Below are positions 52,973 through 61,005 of a DNA stretch of 64,000 nt, piece by piece (the stretch's first letter is position 1; the number at the start of each line of letters is the position of its first letter). The notes below the pieces were generated by a model. The model was not told the DNA's origin, searched no databases, and saw only the letters and a program-made list of their open reading frames with translations. The stretch spans positions 1-64,000 of the forward strand of contig NZ_JAVESS010000006.1 in NCBI RefSeq assembly GCF_034006445.1, written 5' to 3'. Both the position numbers and the translations under genes were made by a program. The stretch comes from Desulfovibrio sp. (GTDB lineage: Bacteria > Desulfobacterota > Desulfovibrionia > Desulfovibrionales > Desulfovibrionaceae).

Positions 52973-53521
52973 TTATGCGTTATTCAGGGCAAGTTCAGCT
53001 TCAGGCTTTGAACCCAGCGCGCGGGCAAAATCCGCGAAGGCTTCACGCGCTTTGCGGCAGTCTTCCGCGTCGGGGTGTTTGGCCGCTTCTTCAAGGCGGG
53101 CGCGCCGTTCTTCAGTCATGGGGTGGGCGTTGTTGGCCATTTTCTGCATCATGGCCACCACGGCGGGGTCTACGCGGCCCTGGCAAAGAAACGTCCCAAG
53201 CACGGTATTGCCCTGTGCGGGTTCGGTCAGCAATGCCTCGCCCTGCACCTTGCACTGGGCGGCGTGTTCCGAGTCCGGCCACGCGCCCAGCGTGCCGAAC
53301 AGGGCCACAGTGCTGTTTTTGATGCGCTGCATATACTTTTTGGCCGCGTCGTCGGGCATGCCCTTGTCCACCCAGTAGCCCACGGCCACAAGGTCGTAGC
53401 CTTCGGGCTGCGGGGCTTCTTCCACCGGGTGCAGATGGCAGCCGGGCAGGGCTTCGGCCACGGCCTCGGCTATTTTACGGGTATTGCCGGTGCGCGAAGA
53501 ATAGACCACAAGACTTTTCAT
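52973..53521 (-). CDS. Flavodoxin-family protein of the haem cluster
   Basis: 182 residues. The FMN phosphate loop SSRTGNTRKIAEAVAE at residues about 8-23, VAVGYWVDKG in the second loop and LFGTLGAWPDS in the third define a flavodoxin. The C-terminal 50 residues are a helical extension. It starts on the last base of the hutX stop (TAATG), so translation is coupled to HutX. HutW-type haem breakdown needs low-potential electrons, and a flavodoxin is a suitable donor; this is inference from position. Confidence 0.85.
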   Translation of the reverse strand: MKSLVVYSSRTGNTRKIAEAVAEALPGCHLHPVEEAPQPEGYDLVAVGYWVDKGMPDDAAKKYMQRIKNSTVALFGTLGAWPDSEHAAQCKVQGEALLTEPAQGNTVLGTFLCQGRVDPAVVAMMQKMANNAHPMTEERRARLEEAAKHPDAEDCRKAREAFADFARALGSKPEAELALNNA

Positions 53522-54057
53522 TATATGTCCTCCTTGCCGAAAGCGTTGCGCAGGGCGAAAAAGCCGTCGCGGGCTTCGGGAATAAGCGCCTTCTTCTCAC
53601 GGCCCACATAGATGGCGAACAGGACGGCCCCGGCCGCATCAATGAACTGCACACTGTGGCTTTCGAGCCCCATGAAGGGCAGCGACAGAAAACAGATGTG
53701 GGCCGCCTCGTCGCTGCAGATATGCCCGCCCAGGGGAAGGCCGTGTTCAAGGTTGAAGTAGCCGCCGGCGTGCTTGCCGCCGGGGATGCGCCCCTTGATT
53801 TCCACAACGCTGCGGGCGTGCCGCATGATGAAGGTCGCGCCGGGCCACTGGGTCAGCCCCTGCCACACGTCGTCAAAGGCCGCAGCGGGGGCAAAGGCCC
53901 TCATGTCGGCGGGCAGGGCGCGGGCGGCGGTCAGTTCGCTGACGCCGCAGTGGCGGGCAATGGTGTCAAGCATGACCATTTTCTGTTCGGTCAGCAGTGT
54001 TTCCACCTGCTGGCGCAGGCTTTCGGCCCCGGCAGCGTCTGTAGTGCAGGTACTCAT
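53521..54057 (-). CDS. hutX: HutX-family intracellular haem carrier
   Basis: 178 residues of the HutX/ChuX family (AFAPAAAFDDVWQGLTQWPG, VEIKGRIPGGKHAGGYFNLE, ICFLSLPFMGLESHSVQF). HutX binds haem in the cytoplasm and passes it to the degrading enzyme, which here should be HutW. AAAGGAG eight bases before ATG 54057 sets the start; the longer frame runs into a dispersed repeat. It is coupled to the flavodoxin gene and lies 138 bp after the ECF ATPase gene. Confidence 0.9.
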   Translation of the reverse strand: MSTCTTDAAGAESLRQQVETLLTEQKMVMLDTIARHCGVSELTAARALPADMRAFAPAAAFDDVWQGLTQWPGATFIMRHARSVVEIKGRIPGGKHAGGYFNLEHGLPLGGHICSDEAAHICFLSLPFMGLESHSVQFIDAAGAVLFAIYVGREKKALIPEARDGFFALRNAFGKEDI

Positions 54058-54071
54058 CTGAAATTCTCCTT

Positions 54072-54198
54072 TAGAGCATTTAACACTTGAAATGCTCGCG
54101 TACGGCAGGCAAAAGCCCACCTACTCGCATTTTGTGGCAAGGATTTTCAGAAAAATCCTTGCAGAGCATTTAACTCATTTCATTCGTAAACGGCTCTA
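54072..54198. repeat. Dispersed element, family 1, copy B
   Basis: Bounded by TAGAGCATTTAACAC on the left and CGTAAACGGCTCTA on the right. Inverted relative of copy A at 2671-2797; both contain the phrases GAATGAAATGAGTTAA, GCAAGGATTTT and GAGCATTTCAAGTGTTAAAT. CTA at 54196-54198 is the complement of the TAG stop of the ECF ATPase gene. It fills nearly the whole gap before hutX. Confidence 0.75.
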
Positions 54199-55659
54199 TG
54201 CGGCCGTGGTGACGGCTTCCTGTGTGTCGGTGCGTCCCCCTTGTCCACCGGTTGCGCGTAAACTCGGCGGCAGGGGCAGCCGCAGGGCATGGCGGCCCAT
54301 GCGGGCCAGTAATTCAAGGTCATGCGTTATGAGCAGGATGCAGCGTCCGTCCTGCGTCTGGGCTTCCAGCGCCTGCGCCAGCCGTGACATGTTTTGCCCG
54401 TCCAGACCGCTTGTGGGTTCGTCCAGAATGAGCAGGCGCGGTTTTTTGGCCAGAGCGCAGGCAATGACGAGGCGCTGTTTTTCACCGCCGGAAAGGGACT
54501 GGGGGTGGCGGCTGGCAAGGGACTCCAGACCAAAGGCCGCCAGCAGTTCCATGGCGGCGTTGCCGCCCTTTTGTCCCGCGAGGTCAAGGCAGGTCTGCAC
54601 CTCGGCCAGGGCCGTGCGCATATGCAGCTGGTGGTCGGCGTTCTGCAGCACAATGCCTGTGCCCGCAAGGCGTTGGCGCGGGTTCAGGGGCAGCCCGTCC
54701 ATGGTGATTTCTCCGGCCTGGGGCTGGTTCAGCCCGGCCAGCACGCGGGCCAGCGTTGTCTTGCCCGTGCCGTTGGGGCCGATGAGCGCAGTGATGCCCG
54801 AAGGCAGCGCAAAGCGGGCCTTGCAATACAGCGGCTCCTGCCCGGTGTGGGCATAGGTCAAATCGTGCGCCTCTACCGGGTGCTGCCCGGTGTTGGAACA
54901 GGAGGGCAGGGTGTGGCGCACATCGGGCACGTTGGCTTCACGCAGGCCGTAGCGTGCGCGCAGTTCCGCATCGTGCAGCAGGGAAAATTCCCCCTGTTCC
55001 CGGATGTGCCCGTCCTGCATGACAATGACCCTGTCGGCCACGTCGGCCAGCCAGTACAGGCGGTGGTCCACCACAAGTATGGCCATGCCCTGCGCCTTGA
55101 GCTGGCCGAGTTGCAGGGCCAGTTCCACTGTGGATTCCGGGTCCAGATTGGCGGTGGGTTCGTCCAGGATCAGCGCCTGCGGCGTTTGCGTCCACAGGGT
55201 GGCGAGCCCCACCTTCTGCTTTTGCCCTTCCGACAGTTCATGAATGGACGCGCCCAGCAGCGGATGCAGGCCGAATTCACGCACCGAGCGCTTCACGGTT
55301 TCGTGCATCTGTTCTTCGGGCATGCCCTGCCACTCCAGGGCAAAGGCCAGTTCGTCCTCCACGTTGAGGGCAAAGAACTGCTGTTCCGGGTCCTGAAAAA
55401 GCGTGCCCGCCTGCCGCGCGAGGTGGGGCAGATCCTGCTCCAGGGTGGAGACGCCGTTGACCAGCACCCGGCCTTCAAGTGTGCCCGCAAAATGCAGGGG
55501 GCACAGGCCGTTGGCCAGCCGAATGAGCGTTGATTTGCCGCAACCGCTGGCCCCGGTGCAGAGCACCACTTCGCCGGGTTTGACGTGCAGCGAGATATGG
55601 CTCACCGCCGGACGTTCCTGAAAAGGATAGGTATAGCTGACATCTTCAAAGCGCAGCAT
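54196..55659 (-). CDS. ECF transporter double ATPase (fused EcfA1-EcfA2)
   Basis: 487 residues with two complete ABC ATPase domains. The first has GASGCGKSTL, LSEGQKQKV and LILDEPTANLD; the second has GPNGTGKTTL, LSGGEKQRL and LILDEPTSGLD. Both are of the energy-coupling-factor kind. It drives the membrane complex of the two following upstream genes. Its start overlaps the EcfT stop by one base. ECF importers normally take up vitamins or metal ions; the flanking haem genes suggest haem or a tetrapyrrole here. Confidence 0.9.
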   Translation of the reverse strand: MLRFEDVSYTYPFQERPAVSHISLHVKPGEVVLCTGASGCGKSTLIRLANGLCPLHFAGTLEGRVLVNGVSTLEQDLPHLARQAGTLFQDPEQQFFALNVEDELAFALEWQGMPEEQMHETVKRSVREFGLHPLLGASIHELSEGQKQKVGLATLWTQTPQALILDEPTANLDPESTVELALQLGQLKAQGMAILVVDHRLYWLADVADRVIVMQDGHIREQGEFSLLHDAELRARYGLREANVPDVRHTLPSCSNTGQHPVEAHDLTYAHTGQEPLYCKARFALPSGITALIGPNGTGKTTLARVLAGLNQPQAGEITMDGLPLNPRQRLAGTGIVLQNADHQLHMRTALAEVQTCLDLAGQKGGNAAMELLAAFGLESLASRHPQSLSGGEKQRLVIACALAKKPRLLILDEPTSGLDGQNMSRLAQALEAQTQDGRCILLITHDLELLARMGRHALRLPLPPSLRATGGQGGRTDTQEAVTTAA

Positions 55660-56441
55660 CAGCGCATACCTCCCAGGGTGGTTCCGCCCAGCGTGTACTG
55701 GCAGGCAATGGCGCCGGTCACCACAAGCAGGGCGGCGGCCAGCAGCAGGCTGTCGCGGCTGGTCCAGGCCCTTTTGCGGTAGGGGGTGAGTTTTTCGCCC
55801 ATGCCAAGCCCCTTGAGTTCCGCAGCGACGCCCAGGTCTTCAGACGTGCGCAGCGAGCGGAAAAGCAGCGGCGTGAGCAACAGGCGCATGCTGAGCGCGG
55901 GATGGCGCGTCATTGTCCACGGGTTCAGCCGGTAACCGCGCATCTTGAGGGATTCCGTCACCTGCTTCACGTCATTGATAAAGGTGGGGATGAACCGGAG
56001 GATGACGGCGGCCGGCAGATAGATGCAGAAAGGCAGTTTGAGCCCGCGCAGGGCGTCCAGCAGGTTTTGCACCCGGCTGGAAAGCGCCAGGGGCAGCACC
56101 ACATGCATCATGGTCAGCATCCGCAGAAAGGGAATGGTCAGGGATATGAAGTTCATGTTGCCCATGAGCCGGGGAGAGAATTTGCCCATAATCCATACAC
56201 AGCCCATAGCCAGAAAGATCATGACAGTCATAACGGCATAGGCGGCGAGCAGGGCCAGGGGTCTGCGCATGCACAGGGCATAGCACAGCGAGGCTCCTGC
56301 CAGCAGCAGTTGTCCTTCAAGGTTGGAGGTGGCCAGGGTTCCCAACGAGGCGAGCACGCTCACCCCGATTTTCGCGCGCACGTCGGCCTCATACAGCCAG
56401 CCTTGCGGCAAGGGACGGTTACTGGCGTACGATGCCTGCAT
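55659..56441 (-). CDS. ECF transporter transmembrane subunit EcfT
   Basis: 260 residues, CbiQ/EcfT family, about five to six membrane helices. The cytoplasmic coupling helices carry the family Ala-Arg-Gly-like motifs, here seen as SLKMRGYR and LGVAAELKGLG. It links the S component to the ATPases. It overlaps the S-component gene by 23 bp and the ATPase gene by one, an arrangement typical of co-translated ECF operons. Confidence 0.87.
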   Translation of the reverse strand: MQASYASNRPLPQGWLYEADVRAKIGVSVLASLGTLATSNLEGQLLLAGASLCYALCMRRPLALLAAYAVMTVMIFLAMGCVWIMGKFSPRLMGNMNFISLTIPFLRMLTMMHVVLPLALSSRVQNLLDALRGLKLPFCIYLPAAVILRFIPTFINDVKQVTESLKMRGYRLNPWTMTRHPALSMRLLLTPLLFRSLRTSEDLGVAAELKGLGMGEKLTPYRKRAWTSRDSLLLAAALLVVTGAIACQYTLGGTTLGGMR

Positions 56442-56964
56442 GGCGCAGCTCCCTGACGGCTTTTACGCCGGTAAAAAGGCCGATAAGAGCGCCCACGTAG
56501 CCCAGCCCCACAATGGGTACGGCTGCCACGAGCATGGCGGGGTTTTCACGCATGACCAGCCATGAAACGCCCAGGGAACAGATGCGGAACAGCAGGTCAA
56601 ACACGGCCACAGCCACCAGAGGCCCCCAGGGCCGCGATAGCCCGCCCGTCAGGGCCGCCGCCGTTTCTGCAATCAGGGCCGCCAGCAGCATGGCCGGAAG
56701 CAGCGTGAGGCTTGCGCCAAGCAGAAGGGCGCTCACCAGCATGTTGATAAGCACGAAAAGCAGCAGGGTGCCGGGTTTGCGCACCTTGTAGAGCATGACT
56801 ATCAAGAGGGTGGTGAAGACGAGGTTTTTCAGCAGAAGAGACACGGGGTTCATGCCTCCTCCGGCCAGAGCCACCAAGAGGGTGGAAATTTTGGCGGCTG
56901 CCGAAAATACCCCGATGACCACCAGCTCATGGGCATTCCAGTAGCGGTTGACCGTGGACTTCAT
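56419..56964 (-). CDS. ECF transporter substrate-binding S component (MptD-like)
   Basis: 181 residues, almost wholly membrane: about six helices, with the short N-terminal ELVVIGVFSAAAKI segment typical of S components. It resembles the MptD/Trep_Strep type, whose ligands are mostly unknown. Proteins of this general kind have been tied to haem import in some Gram-positive bacteria. AGGAG lies 7 bases before the ATG at 56964, directly after the stem-loop that spans the intergenic region. Confidence 0.8.
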   Translation of the reverse strand: MKSTVNRYWNAHELVVIGVFSAAAKISTLLVALAGGGMNPVSLLLKNLVFTTLLIVMLYKVRKPGTLLLFVLINMLVSALLLGASLTLLPAMLLAALIAETAAALTGGLSRPWGPLVAVAVFDLLFRICSLGVSWLVMRENPAMLVAAVPIVGLGYVGALIGLFTGVKAVRELRHAGIVRQ

Positions 56965-56976
56965 GATGTAGCTCCT

Positions 56977-57030
56977 GGCCCGTCTCTTATACTAATTGAA
57001 TATGAAATTCAATGTCAAAAGAGACGGGCC
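56977..57030 (-). terminator. Long stem-loop between the receptor and ECF genes
   Basis: GGCCCGTCTCTT and AAGAGACGGGCC form a perfect 12-bp stem around a 30-base AT-rich loop. On the minus strand it ends just before the ribosome-binding site of the S-component gene. No U-tract follows, so it could be a processing or partial read-through signal. The loop contains the promoter-like sequence at 57003-57018. Confidence 0.5.
56995..57018 (-). promoter_or_regulatory. Promoter/operator before the ECF genes
   Basis: On the minus strand TTGACATTGAATTTCA (57018-57003) has a consensus -35. It overlaps a near-perfect 19-bp dyad, ATTGAATTTCATATTCAAT, at 57013-56995, with eight of nine pairs complementary. 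TTAGTATAA follows. Size and AT-rich symmetry are those of Fur-type boxes. Confidence 0.5.
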
Positions 57031-57036
57031 TGATAA

Positions 57037-59130
57037 TTAAAACTCTACGCTGACCTTGATGTTGGCATGCACCCCGGGTTCGTAGATGGCGTTGCCCGTA
57101 TCAATGGCATATTTTTCATTAAAAATGTTGAGCACTTCGCCGACAACGGAGTACTGTTTTTCAGAGCCGAACTTTACGCCGAGCATGGCGTTGGCCGTGG
57201 TCCATGCTTCATTGGAATATACGGTGCGAGTAACCGTGCCGCTTTCCTGTTCGGTTTTGCTGGCAAAGCGGATGTAGGCATCGCCAATGATGTCGAGGCT
57301 GTCATTGACGGGGTAGAGCGCGCGCACACCGGTACGTCCTGTCCATTCGGGCGTGCCGGTTTTCCAGGTCTTGTACTTGTCGTTGTTGAACTCGCGCTTC
57401 ATCCAGGTAACATCGATGTAGGGAGTAAAACCGAAAGGCAGGTCGTAGCCCGCGCTGAACTCCACGCCGTGGGTCTTGGCCTTGCTGACGTTCTGGTAAT
57501 GGTACAGGTTGGTTCCGATCTGCATTGAGGAAATGTAATCGTCAGCCACAGTATAGAAGCCTGTGACGTCAAGGTTGAGGCCGTGCGCATAGTAGCGCGC
57601 GCCCAGTTCCCATGTGTTGGACCTTTCAGGCTTGAGGTCCTGGTTAGGATACACCGTGCCGCCGCCCATGCTGGAGAGGACGTATTTTTCCTGCAGGTTG
57701 GGCACGCGGAATCCCTGCGAAAAGCCCGCGCGCAGGGTCAGGTCCTGAATGCCCTGCCACATGAGTGAGACGTTGAACACCGGCTGCGACTCCCATGTGT
57801 CGCCGGGGGAACCAGCATTGATAGAGCTGATGGTGGCATTGGGGGACATGGAGGTCTTTTTGCGTTGCCAGCCCTCGGCCGTGCCCATGTGAGAACTCAC
57901 CCAGGTCTGACGCACGCCGTAGGACAGCGTGAAGTCCCAGGGCAGTTTGCTTTCCATCAGCGCGTACAGGGCGTGGGTGTCCATATAGCCCTTGTACTTG
58001 TAGTGGCTGTTGGTCAGGGTTTTCATCATGGGGCTCATGTTCATGGTCATGTCTGTGTCGGTTTTGGCGTCCAGACCGTCCTTGTTGAACTCATAGCCCG
58101 TGATAAGGTAGTTGTTCGCGCCAATGGCCCAGTCGGACTGGAGGCTTGCGCCCCACTGTTCGTTCTTGTTGTTGGCGTAGTTGTCCATAAGAACGGATAC
58201 GGCTCCGCTTGCCGACTCAACATGGTTGAGCATTTTTTTCCGGTTGTGCTGCCAGAAGGCATCCATGCGCAGGCGCGGCAGAAAGGATGCTATGTCCTTG
58301 ATTTCGGCGAATACGGCGGCCTTTTTGCGCTCCCAGGGAGACATGTCCACGAAAAAGTTGGGCGTGCTTGTGTCGCCGGCGAGAATTTCGCTGTAAAACT
58401 GCTCGTACAGGCCGCCCACTGTGAGGTGGGGGGTGAAGTCATAGCTCAGAAATGCCGACCCGGACTGCTGCTTGAACTTGGAGTGCTGGGCCTCGCCGTC
58501 GGGGGTGGACAGGTTGTGCTGATAGGTGTTGGTTCCTGTGGCCCTGTACTTCAGGCCTTCATAGCCGCCAAAGAGCGAGAGGCTTTCATCGAAGCCGCGC
58601 GTGGAACCGTTGTAGCTTGTGGTGATCTGCCCCTGAATGGGTTTGGTGCCGCCCTTCTTGGTGATGATGTTGATGACGCCGCCCATGGCTTCGGAGCCGT
58701 ACAGCACCGAGGCGGGTCCCTTGATGACTTCAATTCTTTCAATCATGGCGGGGTCCACAAGCAGAGCCGAACCGTCCATGGACTTGTTTTCAGCGATCTT
58801 CTGGCCGTCGATGAGGATGAGCACGCGGTTGGGGCTCTCGCCGCGTATGGAGATGCGCTTCAAGCCCTGCGCCCCGGAATTGAGAACCTGCACGCCGGGA
58901 ACATCCTGCAAAATGCCGCCCACCGTGGCTGCGGGGGAAAGCTTGATTTGCTCTTCAGTCACCACGCTTACGGCCATGGGCACGTCCAGCAGCTCTTTTT
59001 CAACGCGCGATGCGGATACCTTGACGGTATCGGTCTGAAGAGGTTCGGCATGGGCAGGGACGCTCCAGAACAGTACCCCTGCCAGACCCAGGGGTAGAGC
59101 ATGCCTGCGCAGATTACGCAGCAAGATCAT
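57037..59130 (-). CDS. TonB-dependent outer-membrane receptor (probable haem receptor)
   Basis: 697 residues. Signal peptide to about residue 28 (VPAHA), TonB box TDTVKVSAS, plug domain (VTEEQIKLSPAATVGGILQD, RVLILIDGQKI, IEVIKGPASVLYGSEAMGGV) and a 22-strand barrel ending in Phe (VSVEF). Plug and barrel are of the vitamin B12/colicin/haem receptor group. The classical FRAP/NPNL haem motif is only partly kept (GFRVPNLQ, YPNQDLKPE) and the usual His between them is missing. One predicted loop is Met-rich (MTMNMSPMM, about 58020-58060). Haem as ligand is inferred from hutW, with which it overlaps by 17 bp. GGAGG lies six bases upstream of the start. Confidence 0.85.
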   Translation of the reverse strand: MILLRNLRRHALPLGLAGVLFWSVPAHAEPLQTDTVKVSASRVEKELLDVPMAVSVVTEEQIKLSPAATVGGILQDVPGVQVLNSGAQGLKRISIRGESPNRVLILIDGQKIAENKSMDGSALLVDPAMIERIEVIKGPASVLYGSEAMGGVINIITKKGGTKPIQGQITTSYNGSTRGFDESLSLFGGYEGLKYRATGTNTYQHNLSTPDGEAQHSKFKQQSGSAFLSYDFTPHLTVGGLYEQFYSEILAGDTSTPNFFVDMSPWERKKAAVFAEIKDIASFLPRLRMDAFWQHNRKKMLNHVESASGAVSVLMDNYANNKNEQWGASLQSDWAIGANNYLITGYEFNKDGLDAKTDTDMTMNMSPMMKTLTNSHYKYKGYMDTHALYALMESKLPWDFTLSYGVRQTWVSSHMGTAEGWQRKKTSMSPNATISSINAGSPGDTWESQPVFNVSLMWQGIQDLTLRAGFSQGFRVPNLQEKYVLSSMGGGTVYPNQDLKPERSNTWELGARYYAHGLNLDVTGFYTVADDYISSMQIGTNLYHYQNVSKAKTHGVEFSAGYDLPFGFTPYIDVTWMKREFNNDKYKTWKTGTPEWTGRTGVRALYPVNDSLDIIGDAYIRFASKTEQESGTVTRTVYSNEAWTTANAMLGVKFGSEKQYSVVGEVLNIFNEKYAIDTGNAIYEPGVHANIKVSVEF

Positions 59131-60535
59131 CGTTTTCCTCCAATACGAGTTTGAGATAATTGAGCAACAGCTGAGAAAGGTTCACCTGCCAGAACTGCCC
59201 GGCCAGAGTCAGCGTGACGCGCCCCTGATCCTGCATGACCAGACCCGCGCGCTGCCACTGGGCCAGCAGGGGATACCAGATCGCATCCAGGGGCAGGCCA
59301 AAGCGGCCTTCAAGGGCGGACAGGTTCAGACAGCCCTGCTCCATATCTTCGGCGACGGCTCTGAAGAGGAAGTAGTGGGTTGGCGGCGTTTGCAGCATGC
59401 TCAAGGGTTTGCGGCCTTCGGCCACCTGCTGCAACCAGGATGCGTAGTCCGGGGTGTTGATGTAGAAGTTGCCGGCAAAGTTGCCGCCGCCGCCAGGGCC
59501 AAAGGCCAGGCAGTTGGCGGAGCCTTTGACATAGAGATTATACAGGTTGCGTTCTCTGGAGGTGCGCGCCCAGTGGCTGATGGAAAGGCGGCGGTAACGG
59601 GCCGTTGTCATGGCTTCAACCGAGGCGGCAAACATGGCCGACTGTTCAGGGATGGCCGCAGCGGGAGGAATGCTGCCATCCTTGATGGCCTTGCCCAGGG
59701 GGGTCTGGCCGTACACATTGAGCTGGTAGCAGTCGGCCCCGTCAAGATTGAGCGACTGGGCCATGGCTATGTCTTCAAGCCAGTGCTGCATGGTCTGCCG
59801 GGGGAAACCGTAAATAAGGTCAACAATAACGGCAGACTGGTCGTAGCTCATGAGCTGTTCAAGCCCACGGGCCATGTCTTCTCCTGTGCCAATGCGGCCC
59901 ATGGAGCGCCGGATGCTGGTGTTGAAACTCTGCACGCCCAGCGAAAAACGGTTGGCCCCGCCAGCAAAGCAGGCCTCCATCTTGCGGGCGTCAAAGTTGG
60001 TCAACCGGCCCTCAACGGTCACTTCGCAGTCGTTGGCCAGGGGCAGGGTCTCACGCGCGGCCTTGAGTATCCGTTCCAGGTCGTCGGCCTCCAGGGCCGT
60101 GGGCGTGCCGCCGCCAAGGTAGAGGGCGTGCACCGGGGTGCTCTGCACAGCCGGGCTGTCGCGCCACAAGGACAGTTCGGCCAGCAGGGCGTCGGCATAG
60201 TACCGGCTTTCGTCAGTTCTGTAGGGTTTGTTGTAAAAACCGCAGTAAAGGCAGTGGGTCTGGCAAAAGGGCACATGAATGTAGGCCACGGTTTTTCCGG
60301 CCAGGGGTTTTTGCAACAGGCCGTCAAGCGCCGACTGCATTGCTTCGTCAGACATGTTGTTGCCGCCCAGGCCAGGATGAATGGCGATTTTGCCCTCAAA
60401 AGCGTGGGAGAGCGAAGATACCCCCTCTTTGGCGAAGTATTTTTCAGGGTCCGGACGCGTGATCGAATTCAGAGCAGAGGACTTGGTAATGTCGGTTTGC
60501 GTGGCATTGGATGAGCCGTGCGTATGGAGGTGCAT
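59114..60535 (-). CDS. hutW: HutW-type radical SAM haem-degrading enzyme
   Basis: 473 residues. The radical SAM cluster motif is in HVPFCQTHCLYCGFY, followed by YLGGGTPTAL and FSLGVQSFN as in HemN/HemW-like proteins. The C-terminal extension and the haem-utilisation neighbours place it with HutW/ChuW. ChuW opens the haem ring anaerobically by radical methyl transfer and releases iron. AAAGGA before ATG 60535 replaces the longer frame start at 60565. It is the first gene of the cluster, downstream of two dyad motifs. A coproporphyrinogen oxidase-like role is possible but less likely in this context. Confidence 0.88.
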   Translation of the reverse strand: MHLHTHGSSNATQTDITKSSALNSITRPDPEKYFAKEGVSSLSHAFEGKIAIHPGLGGNNMSDEAMQSALDGLLQKPLAGKTVAYIHVPFCQTHCLYCGFYNKPYRTDESRYYADALLAELSLWRDSPAVQSTPVHALYLGGGTPTALEADDLERILKAARETLPLANDCEVTVEGRLTNFDARKMEACFAGGANRFSLGVQSFNTSIRRSMGRIGTGEDMARGLEQLMSYDQSAVIVDLIYGFPRQTMQHWLEDIAMAQSLNLDGADCYQLNVYGQTPLGKAIKDGSIPPAAAIPEQSAMFAASVEAMTTARYRRLSISHWARTSRERNLYNLYVKGSANCLAFGPGGGGNFAGNFYINTPDYASWLQQVAEGRKPLSMLQTPPTHYFLFRAVAEDMEQGCLNLSALEGRFGLPLDAIWYPLLAQWQRAGLVMQDQGRVTLTLAGQFWQVNLSQLLLNYLKLVLEENDDLAA

Positions 60536-60569
60536 GATTTTTCCTTTGCGGGTTCGGCTGCCCACTAAG

Positions 60570-60623
60570 TTAGTCTTGTCTAATTTGTTTAGGTGAGTCT
60601 ACAAAAATGAAATCGAATGTCAA
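60570..60623 (-). promoter_or_regulatory. Promoter and candidate metal-regulator boxes of hutW
   Basis: On the minus strand TTGACATTCGATTTCA (60623-60608) gives a consensus -35, with TAGACT (60601-60596) as -10 at 16 bp. Two similar boxes, read on the plus strand, are TTAGTCTTGTCTAA (60570-60583) and TTAGGTGAGTCTAC (60589-60602), 19 bp apart and covering the -10 and start. They resemble DtxR/IdeR half-sites. Confidence 0.5.
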
Positions 60624-60812
60624 TTGCTTTTTGATGAAAAAGCGTGCAAAAATTTTTTGTGATTGTATTCAGATAGATAGGACTAATAGCGTTCAATGAA
60701 AATGTATTTGCTGTGACAGGTCATTTTTGTCTGACGATCTGATGCCTTAAACCATGGCGCGTCTGACGGGATCGGGCAAAGCCTGAATCCTCCGGGCATT
60801 GGGCCGATGGCC

Positions 60813-60856
60813 GCAACGCAAAAGACCTCCTGTTGCCAGGAGGTCTTTTGCGTTGC
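60813..60856. terminator. Perfect 20-bp hairpin, possible terminator
   Basis: GCAACGCAAAAGACCTCCTG pairs without mismatch with its complement at 60837-60856 around TTGC. It lies in the gene-free gap 60536-61138. The inner arm ends TCTTTTGC, so some U-tract is inside the stem. It could end read-through from the SLC13 gene, 280 bp away. Confidence 0.55.
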
Positions 60857-61005
60857 AAGCGGGATGTCGTGTTACAGTAAGCAGCGCCCGGAGCTTGCCG
60901 CAGGTTGAGGGCAGGGACACGTTGCGATGGTGTGTTGCCGGGAAGTTTCGCTCTCTGGAACCCCGGCTTCAGAGCAGGAAAATATCTTATAACATACTAT
61001 AATAA

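Noticed and set aside
57037-59130. Calling the receptor a proven haem receptor from the FRAP/NPNL motif
   Set aside because: The motif is incomplete and the His is missing; only context supports haem.
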